Source: Candidatus Sumerlaeia bacterium (GTDB lineage: Bacteria; Sumerlaeota; Sumerlaeia; SLMS01; JAHLLQ01). Taken from it: DNA of 50,114 nucleotides. A program made the translations under genes and the position numbers. The notes under the pieces were generated by a model. That model was not told the origin of the DNA, did not search any database, and saw nothing but the letters and a program-made list of their open reading frames with translations. The DNA lies in the NCBI GenBank assembly GCA_019634695.1, contig JAHCAW010000027.1:1-50114 (forward strand), written 5' to 3'. This document shows positions 27,777-35,500 of the stretch, in pieces (position 1 is the stretch's first letter; each line of letters starts with the position of its first letter).

Positions 27777-28968
27777 AGCCCTTGAGACTCATCAAATGAG
27801 ATCGAACAGAAGTGGGGTATCTGTCGTGAAGCGTCTCCGGAACCACAAGGCGTACGCCTGCTGTCTGCATCTCCTGGAACTGGCGTTCTGATACACCCTC
27901 CTGAAGTGTCAGAACATGTTTCGTCCGGATACGATCGGCCTCACTGAGCACTTGGCGCCAACGGTCCTTGCACGTCGTCTTGACCCCCAGCACCCGCAAT
28001 TGAGAAGGGGGGAACTGCGGGTCCGAATAAGATTCGTGAGATGGAAACAAGAAATCCGGTTTCTTGCCATCCTCTGATTCGGGTTGGTATGAGAAGTCGC
28101 GTCCCTCGAGAAGTCCCTCCTCGATCAGTATTCGGCGGGTGTGTAGCTCGAGGGAGCGCCCAGCTCTGGACTTTCGACGCTGTAGAATGCTCTGAGCCTT
28201 TGCGATGAACTCGTCCAACGTGCCGAATCCTTGTCGGATCGACGGAAGCTCGACAGCCTGCTCGATACTGCGAAAGACCTCAAACTCGCAGTCCCGCCTC
28301 TTCATGAGTCGCTCATCTACGGGTCTGTCATCGACAGACCTCAGGACGAGGGCCTTCTCCACAATCTCCTCGCCTGTCGGGAAGCGGACAAGCCACTCAG
28401 CAGGGATCTCATGAGGCTCAAGCCAGCAACTCCTGCGAGGCAGTTCGATGTCGCCGAACCACTTGCCGGTATCGACAGTCCATGTTCGTGGATAGCCGGG
28501 TTCGACCGGTCCAACAAAGCTCTCGGCAATGTCCTCCTCGAACTCGTTGCGGCAGACCCAAACTCGGCATTCAGCAGTATTACCCGATACGCTCCGGAGA
28601 AAGGCAAAGATGGCAATTGCGCCCGTATTCTCAGGGTCCAGCAGCGCGGAACTGCCTCCACCAAAGTTTGTCATTCTTGCCTCATCGCGGGTCCCCCCAC
28701 GATACTTGTTATTGTACCAGACTGCACGTACACGGCGCACTACCCCGCCGTGTGAGTCTACACTCAGGTCAAACCACTGATCCGGATTCTCGGTGTCCAC
28801 TTGGTTGATCGCCGGGAACAAAGAAAAAAGAACTTCTTTGGGAATGTATGGCCCCGCCTGATGTGCTCCTGTCGCGAGTGTGTCGTTGCCTGCCAATCGC
28901 TTGAGGTACAGAACGCTCCCCGGAACTGTGTTCTTGTCGAGCCAACTCTGAACGTCGGGGGTCGTCAT
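27745..28968 (-). CDS. EcoRII-like type II restriction endonuclease
   Basis: A 407-residue enzyme, close to the length of EcoRII. The C-terminal catalytic domain has GRSLELHTRRILIEEGL, then KPDFLFPS, and GVKTTCKDRWRQVL, the PD-(D/E)xK-type core of the EcoRII-C family, followed by KHVLTLQEGVSERQF and VRLVVPE. The N-terminal half (about residues 1-170) fits the EcoRII-N effector DNA-binding domain. EcoRII cuts before CCWGG; the same site is expected from the Dcm-like partner. Its start overlaps vsr by four bases. It is part of a minus-strand methylase-vsr-endonuclease operon in AT-richer DNA, suggesting transfer. Confidence 0.9.
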   Translation of the reverse strand: MTTPDVQSWLDKNTVPGSVLYLKRLAGNDTLATGAHQAGPYIPKEVLFSLFPAINQVDTENPDQWFDLSVDSHGGVVRRVRAVWYNNKYRGGTRDEARMTNFGGGSSALLDPENTGAIAIFAFLRSVSGNTAECRVWVCRNEFEEDIAESFVGPVEPGYPRTWTVDTGKWFGDIELPRRSCWLEPHEIPAEWLVRFPTGEEIVEKALVLRSVDDRPVDERLMKRRDCEFEVFRSIEQAVELPSIRQGFGTLDEFIAKAQSILQRRKSRAGRSLELHTRRILIEEGLLEGRDFSYQPESEDGKKPDFLFPSHESYSDPQFPPSQLRVLGVKTTCKDRWRQVLSEADRIRTKHVLTLQEGVSERQFQEMQTAGVRLVVPETLHDRYPTSVRSHLMSLKGFIQEVRTLQP

Positions 28969-29423
28969 CGCCTTCTCCCGTGAACCTGAGCGCTTCTGGT
29001 TCCTGCATCGAGCCAGCGTGTGACGCGCTCGATTGCTGTCTTGTCAGACAATCGGAGCCTGCCTTTCAAGGCGCATTCCCACACCGTCAGTACGCGCCAA
29101 CCTGATGCAACCAGACGACGGCGTACTTCGCGATCATGCTGGCGATTCCGTTCGATCTTCGTGCGCCAGAATTCCCTCCGTGTCGAGGGCCACCGGAACA
29201 GGTGGCAATCATGGCCGTGCCAGAAACATCCATTAACAAATATTACAGCCGATCGGGAAGGGAACACAAGGTCGGGACGTCCGGGAAGTCTTGTTACATG
29301 CAGTCTGTATCTGTGCCCCATGCGATGAAGGGCTTGTCGAAGAAACAACTCTGGCTTGGTGTCCTTCCCTCGGATGCCTGACATCATCCGGCTTCTGACG
29401 CCTGAAGAGACTACGTCAGCCAT
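28965..29423 (-). CDS. vsr: Very short patch repair endonuclease Vsr
   Basis: A 152-residue Vsr-type endonuclease that nicks next to T:G mismatches made when 5-methylcytosine deaminates, protecting the host from the mutagenic effect of the neighbouring Dcm-like methylase. The family pattern is complete: [20 protein letters not shown] at the N-terminus, [25 protein letters not shown] with the catalytic Asp and the metal/zinc-site His and Cys, and [13 protein letters not shown]. The gene overlaps the methylase by eight bases and the endonuclease by four. Confidence 0.93.
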   Translation of the reverse strand: MADVVSSGVRSRMMSGIRGKDTKPELFLRQALHRMGHRYRLHVTRLPGRPDLVFPSRSAVIFVNGCFWHGHDCHLFRWPSTRREFWRTKIERNRQHDREVRRRLVASGWRVLTVWECALKGRLRLSDKTAIERVTRWLDAGTRSAQVHGRRR

Positions 29424-30702
29424 AGATCACAGCCTCTTCGCTCGTGGTGAAGAGATCAAGAGCCTTCCCGATCACCTTCTTGCCCAAGCATGCCGCCTCA
29501 ATGTGTGGAGCCATGGCGCGGGCAACCGCACCAACAACGGGCACCACCACTGAGTTTCCGAATTGCCGGTAAGCCTGGGTGTCCGAGACGGGGATCACGA
29601 ACTGGCTTGAACCTGGTTTGTCAAACCCCATGAGGCGAGCGCATTCACGTGGCGTCAGGCGTCGTGGATTGCCTCGACGACGCCGAATCAGAATCTCTGC
29701 CCCGTCTTTGTAGTACCTCGCTGAGAGCGTTCTGGCAACATCTTGTGATCCGAAAAGGCCAAATCCAAAGCCATTCCCTTTCTGCCTGTGCTTCTCGGCG
29801 TACGCCTGCAAGTACGCCCAAAGGTGGTCGGTCAGGACGTACTTCCCGGAAACAGTGGCTTTCGCACCGACCGTATACGGTTCTTCCGCCCTTTCGGTTC
29901 CGTCCTCGGGGTGCAGGATGCTGCCCAGCTTGGGGCCCTTCGCAGGATCGGGAATCCTCAGGTCATCAAAGTCGAAATGGCTCTCGTCCCGAAATCCGAC
30001 GATGAAGATTCGTTCACGATGTTGCGGGACCAAGGATCTCGCATCAATGACACGCCACTGAACATGATATCCCAGTTCTTCGGTGAGCGTACGATAGATC
30101 ACGCGAAACGTGTTCCCGCGATCGTGGTTCAGCAGATTCTTGACATTCTCGAGAAGGATCGCCTTCGGACGATGCTGTTCGATTATCCTGGCAACGTCGA
30201 AAAACAATGTTCCCTGTGCCTCGCATCGAAAACCGTGTGCTCGACCCAAGGCGTTCTTCTTGGAAACTCCTGCGATGGAGAAGGGTTGGCATGGGAAGCC
30301 CGCGAGCAATACGTCGTGCTCCGGGATGTGCTCTGCGTCGATCTGCGTAATATCCCCGGCCAGTTCATGCGAATCCTCGGGATTGTTCGCTCGGTAGGTT
30401 TGCTGCGCGTGTCGATCCCACTCGGAAGTGAAGACGCAATGGCCCCCAATCGATTCAAAGCCTCTGCGAAGTCCGCCGATTCCAGCGAACAGATCGATGA
30501 ACCGGAACCTGCCCGATCCATGCCGTAGGTACGGGCTTCTCTCCTCGCACAGGCGATGCAACACATCGACCGCGGCCTTGCGCGGGTTGCTTTCTCCTCG
30601 TTCCCAACGATATATGGTCCGAGCCGCATAACCAGTGCGCGCTGCTGTCTCCTCAATCGAAAGCCCCGCGCGTTCTCTCAGAGCTGCAAAGGACTGGCTC
30701 AT
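29416..30702 (-). CDS. Dcm/M.EcoRII-like DNA (cytosine-5) methyltransferase with N-terminal HTH
   Basis: A 428-residue C5-methyltransferase. After an N-terminal Cro/C1-type helix-turn-helix (residues 1-50; [23 protein letters not shown]), the catalytic part tracks E. coli Dcm closely: [22 protein letters not shown] (SAM site), [17 protein letters not shown] (catalytic Cys), [34 protein letters not shown] (recognition domain) and [10 protein letters not shown]. The likely site is CCWGG. The HTH could bind its own promoter and balance methylase against endonuclease, as suggested by palindromes just upstream. It is the first gene of the methylase-vsr-endonuclease operon. Confidence 0.93.
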   Translation of the reverse strand: MSQSFAALRERAGLSIEETAARTGYAARTIYRWERGESNPRKAAVDVLHRLCEERSPYLRHGSGRFRFIDLFAGIGGLRRGFESIGGHCVFTSEWDRHAQQTYRANNPEDSHELAGDITQIDAEHIPEHDVLLAGFPCQPFSIAGVSKKNALGRAHGFRCEAQGTLFFDVARIIEQHRPKAILLENVKNLLNHDRGNTFRVIYRTLTEELGYHVQWRVIDARSLVPQHRERIFIVGFRDESHFDFDDLRIPDPAKGPKLGSILHPEDGTERAEEPYTVGAKATVSGKYVLTDHLWAYLQAYAEKHRQKGNGFGFGLFGSQDVARTLSARYYKDGAEILIRRRRGNPRRLTPRECARLMGFDKPGSSQFVIPVSDTQAYRQFGNSVVVPVVGAVARAMAPHIEAACLGKKVIGKALDLFTTSEEAVIYG

Positions 30703-30716
30703 GGCTGTGCCTCTGG

Positions 30717-30738
30717 GAATAATTCTGACATCACGTCA
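30717..30738 (-). promoter_or_regulatory. Two adjacent short palindromes upstream of the methylase gene
   Basis: GAATAATTC (30717-30725) and TGACATCACGTCA (30726-30738, arms TGAC/GTCA) abut each other 15-36 bases before the methylase ATG. They are candidate operators for the methylase's own HTH domain. A TTGACG hexamer overlaps the second palindrome on the minus strand, but I find no convincing -10. Confidence 0.4.
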
Positions 30739-30880
30739 AGCAGTCGTCCCAGCTTCGCCTCGTCGCAAGCCAGATGTCACCCGTCAATCTTGACGGCGAA
30801 GATAAGACGAAGCTCGGCGTCCCGCAAGGGGAAACATTGGCACGGCCTCGCTATGACTGCCGCCGAGTTGGTCGGCCCCT

Positions 30881-32209
30881 TCACATGGTCCGCTCCACCC
30901 ACTCGCCGCTCGGCGTTTGGCTGGGGCGGGGGTCGTGGATGGTGGCGTCGGGCAGGGGGGCGAGGCGGGGGAGCCAGCGGCGGATGGTGGCGCCGGTGGG
31001 GTCGAGGTGGCGGCCGGCGGCGAGGGGATCGAGGCGGGGCTCGGGGGCGAGCGGGCCGTCGGGCAGGCCGGCCGCGGCCATCCAGTGCGCCGTGCTGATG
31101 CAAGCGTCGTGGTCGAGCAACTGGGACGCAAACCACGCAGCGCCGAGGCGCCAGTCGAGGGCAAGGTCGTGCACGAGCTGGTGGGCGACGTCGCGGCGGG
31201 CGTCGTGGCCGAGCAGACCGGTGAGGCGCAGCTCGCGCAGGGCGGCGTCGGCGAAGGGCAGACCGGTGCGGCCGGTGCGCCAGGCGTCGAGCCGCCGGCG
31301 TTCGGCAGGCGACGCGGCCGGGGATTCGAGCGCGGGCAGGCGACCGTCGAGCGCGGCCCAGCGGCAGGCGTCGCGGGCGAGCAGCGCGGCGACGAAGGCG
31401 CGCGTGCCGGCGTTGCGCACGCGGCGGCGTTCGTACTCCAGCACCTGGGCATGGACGAAGCGGGGCGACAGGCAGCCATGCGCCAGCCAAGGCGAAAGGC
31501 GCGACGGCTCGGGCGTCGGGCGCTCCGGGGTCGGCGGATCGGCGTAGGCGCCCAGAGCGTTGCTGGTCCACATCCAGGCAACCAGGCGCTGGAAGCCGGC
31601 GGCCTCTCCCCCGCGGGGCTCGAGGGCGGCGCGGCGGTCGAGTTCGGGCGCGTGCAGGCCGAAGTCGCCCAGCGCAGGCATGCGACCGAGCGGGACGTTG
31701 GGCAGCGGCGGGAAGGCGCGCGGCACCGAGAGTGGCGGCCGCACCCGGAAATCGTCCACGCCGACCGCGGATCGGTCGTCGCGATGCACGACGGTCGAGC
31801 CCCAGAAGAGGCGCAGCTCGCGTCCGTCGGCGTCGAGTTCGGCACGTACGGCCTCCTCGATGGCGGCGTCGGCCGGCGCGGGTTCCTGCTGGGCGACGAC
31901 GAGGTGGGCGCCGCATTCCGCGGCCAGGACGGGCAGCACCTGCTCGGGCAGGCCCGTGCGCACAGCCAGGCCGGAGCCGAGTTCCTCGAGCGAGGAGCGT
32001 AGGTCGGCGACGCTCTCGATCAGAAAGCGCGCGCGAAAGGGCCCGGTGGCGGGAAAGCCGAGCGCCGTGCGGCCAAACTGGCGCGGGTCGAAACAGGTGA
32101 CCGGCAGCACCGCCGCCCCGTGCGCAGCCGCCCACGCCAACGCCTCGTTGTCGTGCAGGCGCAGATCGCTGCGAAGCCAGTACAGGACGACATCGGGCAC
32201 GGCTGACAC
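30881..32209 (-). CDS. CRY-DASH-like cryptochrome/photolyase family protein with altered flavin pocket
   Basis: A 442-residue protein with both photolyase domains. The N-terminal alpha/beta domain (VVLYWLRSDLRLHDNEAL; GLPEQVLPVLAAECGAHLVVAQQE) normally carries an antenna cofactor; the helical domain has SRLSPWLAHGCLSPRFV, GRTGLPFADAALRELRLTG and LDWRLGAAWFASQLLDHDAC. Overall order matches CRY-DASH. However, the usual NRxRQ flavin motif reads HDARR, the Asn near flavin N5 (SNxGNW) is ISTAHW, and the ELLWRDxF motif is ALLARDACR. Photochemistry may therefore be lost or changed. It lies in native-looking GC-rich DNA between two defence modules. Confidence 0.82.
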   Translation of the reverse strand: MSAVPDVVLYWLRSDLRLHDNEALAWAAAHGAAVLPVTCFDPRQFGRTALGFPATGPFRARFLIESVADLRSSLEELGSGLAVRTGLPEQVLPVLAAECGAHLVVAQQEPAPADAAIEEAVRAELDADGRELRLFWGSTVVHRDDRSAVGVDDFRVRPPLSVPRAFPPLPNVPLGRMPALGDFGLHAPELDRRAALEPRGGEAAGFQRLVAWMWTSNALGAYADPPTPERPTPEPSRLSPWLAHGCLSPRFVHAQVLEYERRRVRNAGTRAFVAALLARDACRWAALDGRLPALESPAASPAERRRLDAWRTGRTGLPFADAALRELRLTGLLGHDARRDVAHQLVHDLALDWRLGAAWFASQLLDHDACISTAHWMAAAGLPDGPLAPEPRLDPLAAGRHLDPTGATIRRWLPRLAPLPDATIHDPRPSQTPSGEWVERTM

Positions 32210-32311
32210 CCTCGCTTCCTCACCTGAGAACCCGACTACTTAAGATCTGTCGAGGCTTGATCGAGCCCGCTTCATTCCCGATTCGCCGGGCTTCGGACCT
32301 CGATCGGCGGT

Positions 32312-32803
32312 CTACTTGCTCGAATCGTGCCCGGTTGGTTCTGCGGATCGATCAAGGTACGCACGGACCTCGATTTCCAGTCGATCACAGACCGGCCACA
32401 AGCCTTCGATCAAGGGCCGCATCCTGCTCCACTGCAGTTGGTGAACATAAGCGTGACGGAACACGTGGCGAAAACCAAGGTAGTTGACGAGCTGGTTGCG
32501 GAGCTCCTGCGAGAGAACTGGTGGTTTATTGCCACGCTGCGATGCCATCATGGTCAGCAGCCGGGAGTGCCAAGTCTCAGGATTGGCCGCGATGTGCTCG
32601 GATGATCCCTCGGCTTTGGCGAAGTGGAGTAGCACTCGCTCGACCGCTGTGTAGAAGGAGTGGAGCAAAGCGGCGAGAGCATCGATGGATTCAAGACTCG
32701 GCGGGTGCTCCAGGCAGTTCTGGACGAAGTCCTTTCGAGGTCCCAGCATACCATGAAGCTGGGCAAACTCGGCCTCGACACAGTCCCGCAAGTCAGATGA
32801 CAC
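32312..32803 (-). CDS. HepT-like HEPN-family toxin
   Basis: A 163-residue all-helical protein. It contains RHVFRHAYVH, which fits the R-x4-H-x-Y active-site motif of HepT/HEPN ribonucleases. It overlaps the upstream nucleotidyltransferase gene by 11 bases, the standard antitoxin-then-toxin arrangement of MntA-HepT pairs. HepT toxins cleave RNA and are controlled by AMPylation of the Tyr in this motif by MntA. It is somewhat longer than the common 115-145 residues. Base composition is slightly AT-richer than the flanks. Confidence 0.78.
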   Translation of the reverse strand: MSSDLRDCVEAEFAQLHGMLGPRKDFVQNCLEHPPSLESIDALAALLHSFYTAVERVLLHFAKAEGSSEHIAANPETWHSRLLTMMASQRGNKPPVLSQELRNQLVNYLGFRHVFRHAYVHQLQWSRMRPLIEGLWPVCDRLEIEVRAYLDRSAEPTGHDSSK

Positions 32804-33089
32804 GACGGAAGTCCCCTTCCGCGCGGAGCAGCTCCATCAAGGGGCCTGTCTCATCGAGATCCACGACATCGACTGGAACGTCGAGTTCGCACAGGACTTC
32901 CCCGACGGCTCGATAGAAGGATTCAGGCGCAAGCCCGCGCACGGCCAGATCGACGTCAGAATGCGCACGCGCCTGTCCGCGGGCGCGCGACCCAAACAGA
33001 TAGACTTCGCTGGCGCCGAACCGGTGGAGCACGTCGGCCGCACGGCGGATGTTGGACGGGATATCGGTGATGGGTGCGGGAGTCGTCAT
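32793..33089 (-). CDS. MntA-like minimal nucleotidyltransferase antitoxin
   Basis: A 98-residue nucleotidyltransferase with FGASEVYLFGSRARG and, ten residues on, SDVDLAV, giving the GSx10DxD catalytic signature. A third acidic strand is VDVVDLDE. In characterised MntA-HepT systems this enzyme transfers AMP to the toxin's HEPN tyrosine. It lies directly upstream of and overlaps the HEPN toxin gene. It ends the accessory block; 19 bases upstream is the end of the LacI-family gene on the same strand. Confidence 0.85.
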   Translation of the reverse strand: MTTPAPITDIPSNIRRAADVLHRFGASEVYLFGSRARGQARAHSDVDLAVRGLAPESFYRAVGEVLCELDVPVDVVDLDETGPLMELLRAEGDFRRVI

Positions 33090-33108
33090 GTTCGCCTCCG
33101 CGAAGCGG

Positions 33109-34254
33109 TCAGTACAGCGGCGTGAAGGGCGCCTCGGAGCTGCGGCGCGCGATCATCTTGGGCGACATGAGCGTGGGGGGCGGGATGTCGCCGGTGCGGA
33201 TTTGCTGGATCAGCAGCTCGACCGCGCGCCGGCACATCTCCTCGATGGGATAGCGCAGGCCGGTCAGCGGCGGATCGTTGAGTTGGTAGAGCGGGTTCTC
33301 GTCGAAGCCGACGACCTTGACGTCTTCGGGCACGCGCAGGCGTTCCTCCTGCAATGCGCGCATGACGGCGAAGGGCAGGATGCCGCCGAGCGTCAGCACG
33401 CCGTCGGGACGGCCCCAGCGGCCCACGTGGTTCATGAAGGTGGCCTTCGCCAGGTTCATGTCCAGCGGCAGGTCGACGACGTCGTAGCCCAGCGACGGGT
33501 CGCTGTACGTCTCGACCACCTTCTTGATGCCCTCCAAGCGGCGCGAGATGGCGATCTCGCGCTTCTGGGACTCGGGGACGGCGACGACAATGCGACGCGC
33601 GCCGGCGACGATCAGGTGGCCCATGGCCATGCGGCCGGCGGTGAACTCGTCGACACGCACGGAGCAGAAGCGGCCGGTGGGCAACGCTGCCGGGCCGACG
33701 ATCGCGATCGGCACGTTGGCACCCTCGAGCTTCTTGACCAGCTTCGGGTCGTCCTCGGGGTTGACGTAGACGACGCCATCGACGGACTCGGAGGCCTGCT
33801 GGAGAATGTCGTCGATCGTGCGGCCGGCGCCGCGCATCATCAGCACCAGGTCCAGGTTCGCCTCGGCGGCGCCGCGCGTGACGCCGCGGATTTGCAGCAT
33901 CTGGCTCAGGTGGCCGAAGATGACGTCGATGGAGGAGGTGTCGAGCGGTTCGCCGCGCGTGCCGTACTCGGGATAGCAGAGCGCGATGGCCTGGTGGCGG
34001 CCGGTGGCCAGGCGCACGGCGGCGCGGTTGGCCTTGTAATTGAGCTTCCGCACGGCCTCGAAGACGCGCTGCTTGGTCTCCTCGCGGGCGGAGAAACCCT
34101 CATAGCTGTTGTTGAGGATGCGGGAGACGGCGGCGATGCTGACGCCGGCCTCCTTGGCTACGTCCATGATCGTGACGCGCTTGCGCTTGCGGGTGGCGGC
34201 GCCGGGGGCTGGAGCTGGAGGCGGTGGGGCGGCTTTGGATCGCGAGGGGGACAT
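33109..34254 (-). CDS. LacI-family transcriptional regulator
   Basis: A 381-residue repressor. After a 26-residue Pro/Ala-rich leader, the helix-turn-helix reads TIMDVAKEAGVSIAAVSRILNN, with the hinge helix KLNYKANRAAVRL. The rest is a type I periplasmic-binding fold (DVIFGHLSQML, VDGVVYVNPEDD, RMAMGHLIVAGARRIV, VVGFDENPLYQLNDPPLT) that binds a sugar-like ligand. The start is the ATG at 34254, preceding the HTH; an upstream extension would cross the promoter. An inverted repeat lies over its own promoter. No sugar operon is adjacent, so target genes lie elsewhere or it is a global regulator. Confidence 0.9.
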   Translation of the reverse strand: MSPSRSKAAPPPPAPAPGAATRKRKRVTIMDVAKEAGVSIAAVSRILNNSYEGFSAREETKQRVFEAVRKLNYKANRAAVRLATGRHQAIALCYPEYGTRGEPLDTSSIDVIFGHLSQMLQIRGVTRGAAEANLDLVLMMRGAGRTIDDILQQASESVDGVVYVNPEDDPKLVKKLEGANVPIAIVGPAALPTGRFCSVRVDEFTAGRMAMGHLIVAGARRIVVAVPESQKREIAISRRLEGIKKVVETYSDPSLGYDVVDLPLDMNLAKATFMNHVGRWGRPDGVLTLGGILPFAVMRALQEERLRVPEDVKVVGFDENPLYQLNDPPLTGLRYPIEEMCRRAVELLIQQIRTGDIPPPTLMSPKMIARRSSEAPFTPLY

Positions 34255-34295
34255 GGTGGTTGTCGGAGCGGACGCTCCTCCGGGGCGGGCGAAGT

Positions 34296-34338
34296 GATAA
34301 AATCCGGGCCATTGTATTTTATCGGGGCGGGCGGTCAA
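34296..34338 (-). promoter_or_regulatory. Promoter with overlapping perfect inverted repeat upstream of the LacI-family gene
   Basis: On the minus strand TTGACC (34333-34338) and TACAAT (34311-34316) are 16 bases apart, each matching five of six consensus bases. GATAAAAT (34296-34303) and ATTTTATC (34316-34323) form an exact 8-base inverted repeat with a 12-base spacer; one arm touches the -10 box and the other lies just past the start point. This suits autorepression, although LacI sites usually have a closer, CG-centred dyad. Confidence 0.6.
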
Positions 34339-34368
34339 GGTGTTTGGCGCCCCCCGGCCCAATCCGCC

Positions 34369-35280
34369 TCACCGCGCCAGCCCCGCGGCCAGGGCCGCCA
34401 GACGCTCCAGCCCCCCGGCGTCGATCTTGTCGACCGTGTCCCCGGGGGTGTCCTTGTCAGCGTGCGGACCGGTCGTCAGGGCCACCGTCTCCCCCACCCG
34501 GCCGTCGAAGGACCGGACGTCGGTCGACAGCGCGCCGACCGGCAGCCATGACAGGGCAACGTCCAGCCGGCCGGCCTCGGCGGCGACGACCGGCCGGACC
34601 CCTTCGGTGGCCTCGACCTGCAGGGGCCCGCTGCCCAGCCGCCCCACCATGTCGGCCACGACGACGCGGCCCAGCGGCACGCCGCCCCACGTCCGGGCCA
34701 GATGGGCCGAGCCAACCAGGCCCGACTCCTCGGCCGAGAAGAAGGCCAGGACAACGGGGCGGGGGCGCTCTGGCGCGCGGGCGAGCCGGACCGCCGCGCC
34801 CAGCACCACGGCCACGCCGGAGGCGTTGTCGTCGGCCCCCGGATGATGCGGCCCGCGGCGGCCGGGGCGCCGGATGCCCGCAATCGCCAGGCCGTCGCCG
34901 ACATGGTCGTAGTGCGCGCCCAGCAGCACGGCCGTGGGGCTGGCGGGCCCGTCGGCGGCGACCGTTGCCGGCAGCCAGCCGACGACGTTCAGGCCGGTCG
35001 GAAGCGGGCGCTCCCACTCGGGCGGCAGGGGAAACTCGTGCAGGAAGCCCTCGGCGCCGGGCAGGGGCTGGACGCCGAGGCGCTCGAGTTCGGCGACGAT
35101 ATAGGCCGCCGCGCGGCGCTCGCCCGGTGTGCCGGCCAGACGCCCGGCATAGCCCTCGGCGGCGAGCTCGCGAACGTGCTCGATCAGCGGGCGGGTGCTT
35201 TGGGCCCCTGCCGCGAAGGGACCGGACACCACCAGCAGAAGCAGGAGCACGGCGCGGAGAGGATGGAAGGGGTGGGTCAT
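34369..35280 (-). CDS. Secreted M28-family zinc aminopeptidase
   Basis: A 303-residue exported peptidase. The signal peptide is HPLRAVLLLLLVVSGPFAAGA. The full M28 two-zinc ligand set is present in order: GAHYDHVG, GADDNASG, FFSAEESG (catalytic Glu then ligand Glu), VVVADMVG and GPHADKDTPGDT. Such enzymes release N-terminal residues from peptides in the periplasm or outside. The start is MTHPFHPLRA; the frame stays open to 35403, but that would remove the signal peptide from the N-terminus. It is divergent from the 1746-residue secreted protein, across a 220-base gap containing a promoter. Confidence 0.9.
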   Translation of the reverse strand: MTHPFHPLRAVLLLLLVVSGPFAAGAQSTRPLIEHVRELAAEGYAGRLAGTPGERRAAAYIVAELERLGVQPLPGAEGFLHEFPLPPEWERPLPTGLNVVGWLPATVAADGPASPTAVLLGAHYDHVGDGLAIAGIRRPGRRGPHHPGADDNASGVAVVLGAAVRLARAPERPRPVVLAFFSAEESGLVGSAHLARTWGGVPLGRVVVADMVGRLGSGPLQVEATEGVRPVVAAEAGRLDVALSWLPVGALSTDVRSFDGRVGETVALTTGPHADKDTPGDTVDKIDAGGLERLAALAAGLAR

Positions 35281-35362
35281 GGTGTCCGGTAGTGTGCGGG
35301 TCGGGGCGCCGCCGGGCAAGCATGGGCGCGAAGGCGGGCGCATGGAAAGGAGGGAATCGCAA

Positions 35363-35416
35363 TTGACCGCCGGGAGGATCGGTCCTATCCTATATGCAGA
35401 CAAAGAATCTCTGTCT
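35363..35416 (+). promoter_or_regulatory. Promoter and 19-bp inverted repeat ahead of the large secreted protein
   Basis: TTGACC (35363-35368) and TATCCT (35386-35391) are 17 bases apart, placing the start of transcription near 35398. Exactly there begins a near-perfect dyad, AGACAAAGA-A-TCTCTGTCT (35398-35416; one mismatch). It could be an operator or a 5' hairpin of the transcript. A second possible -10, TATAAA (35422-35427), follows. The patch is conspicuously AT-rich. Confidence 0.5.
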
Positions 35417-35500
35417 TATCGTATAAATGCGGGAGTCGTTATGCCGAACCGGACTTGTGGCTGTGTTGCCGACGGCGGCGGCGCCCGCGGGAGGTGCCCG

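Noticed and set aside
35441..35500. Upstream ATG for the 1746-residue protein
   Set aside because: It has a plausible ribosome site but would add a 20-residue leader before the signal peptide; the later start has the better GGAGGT. Kept only as an alternative.
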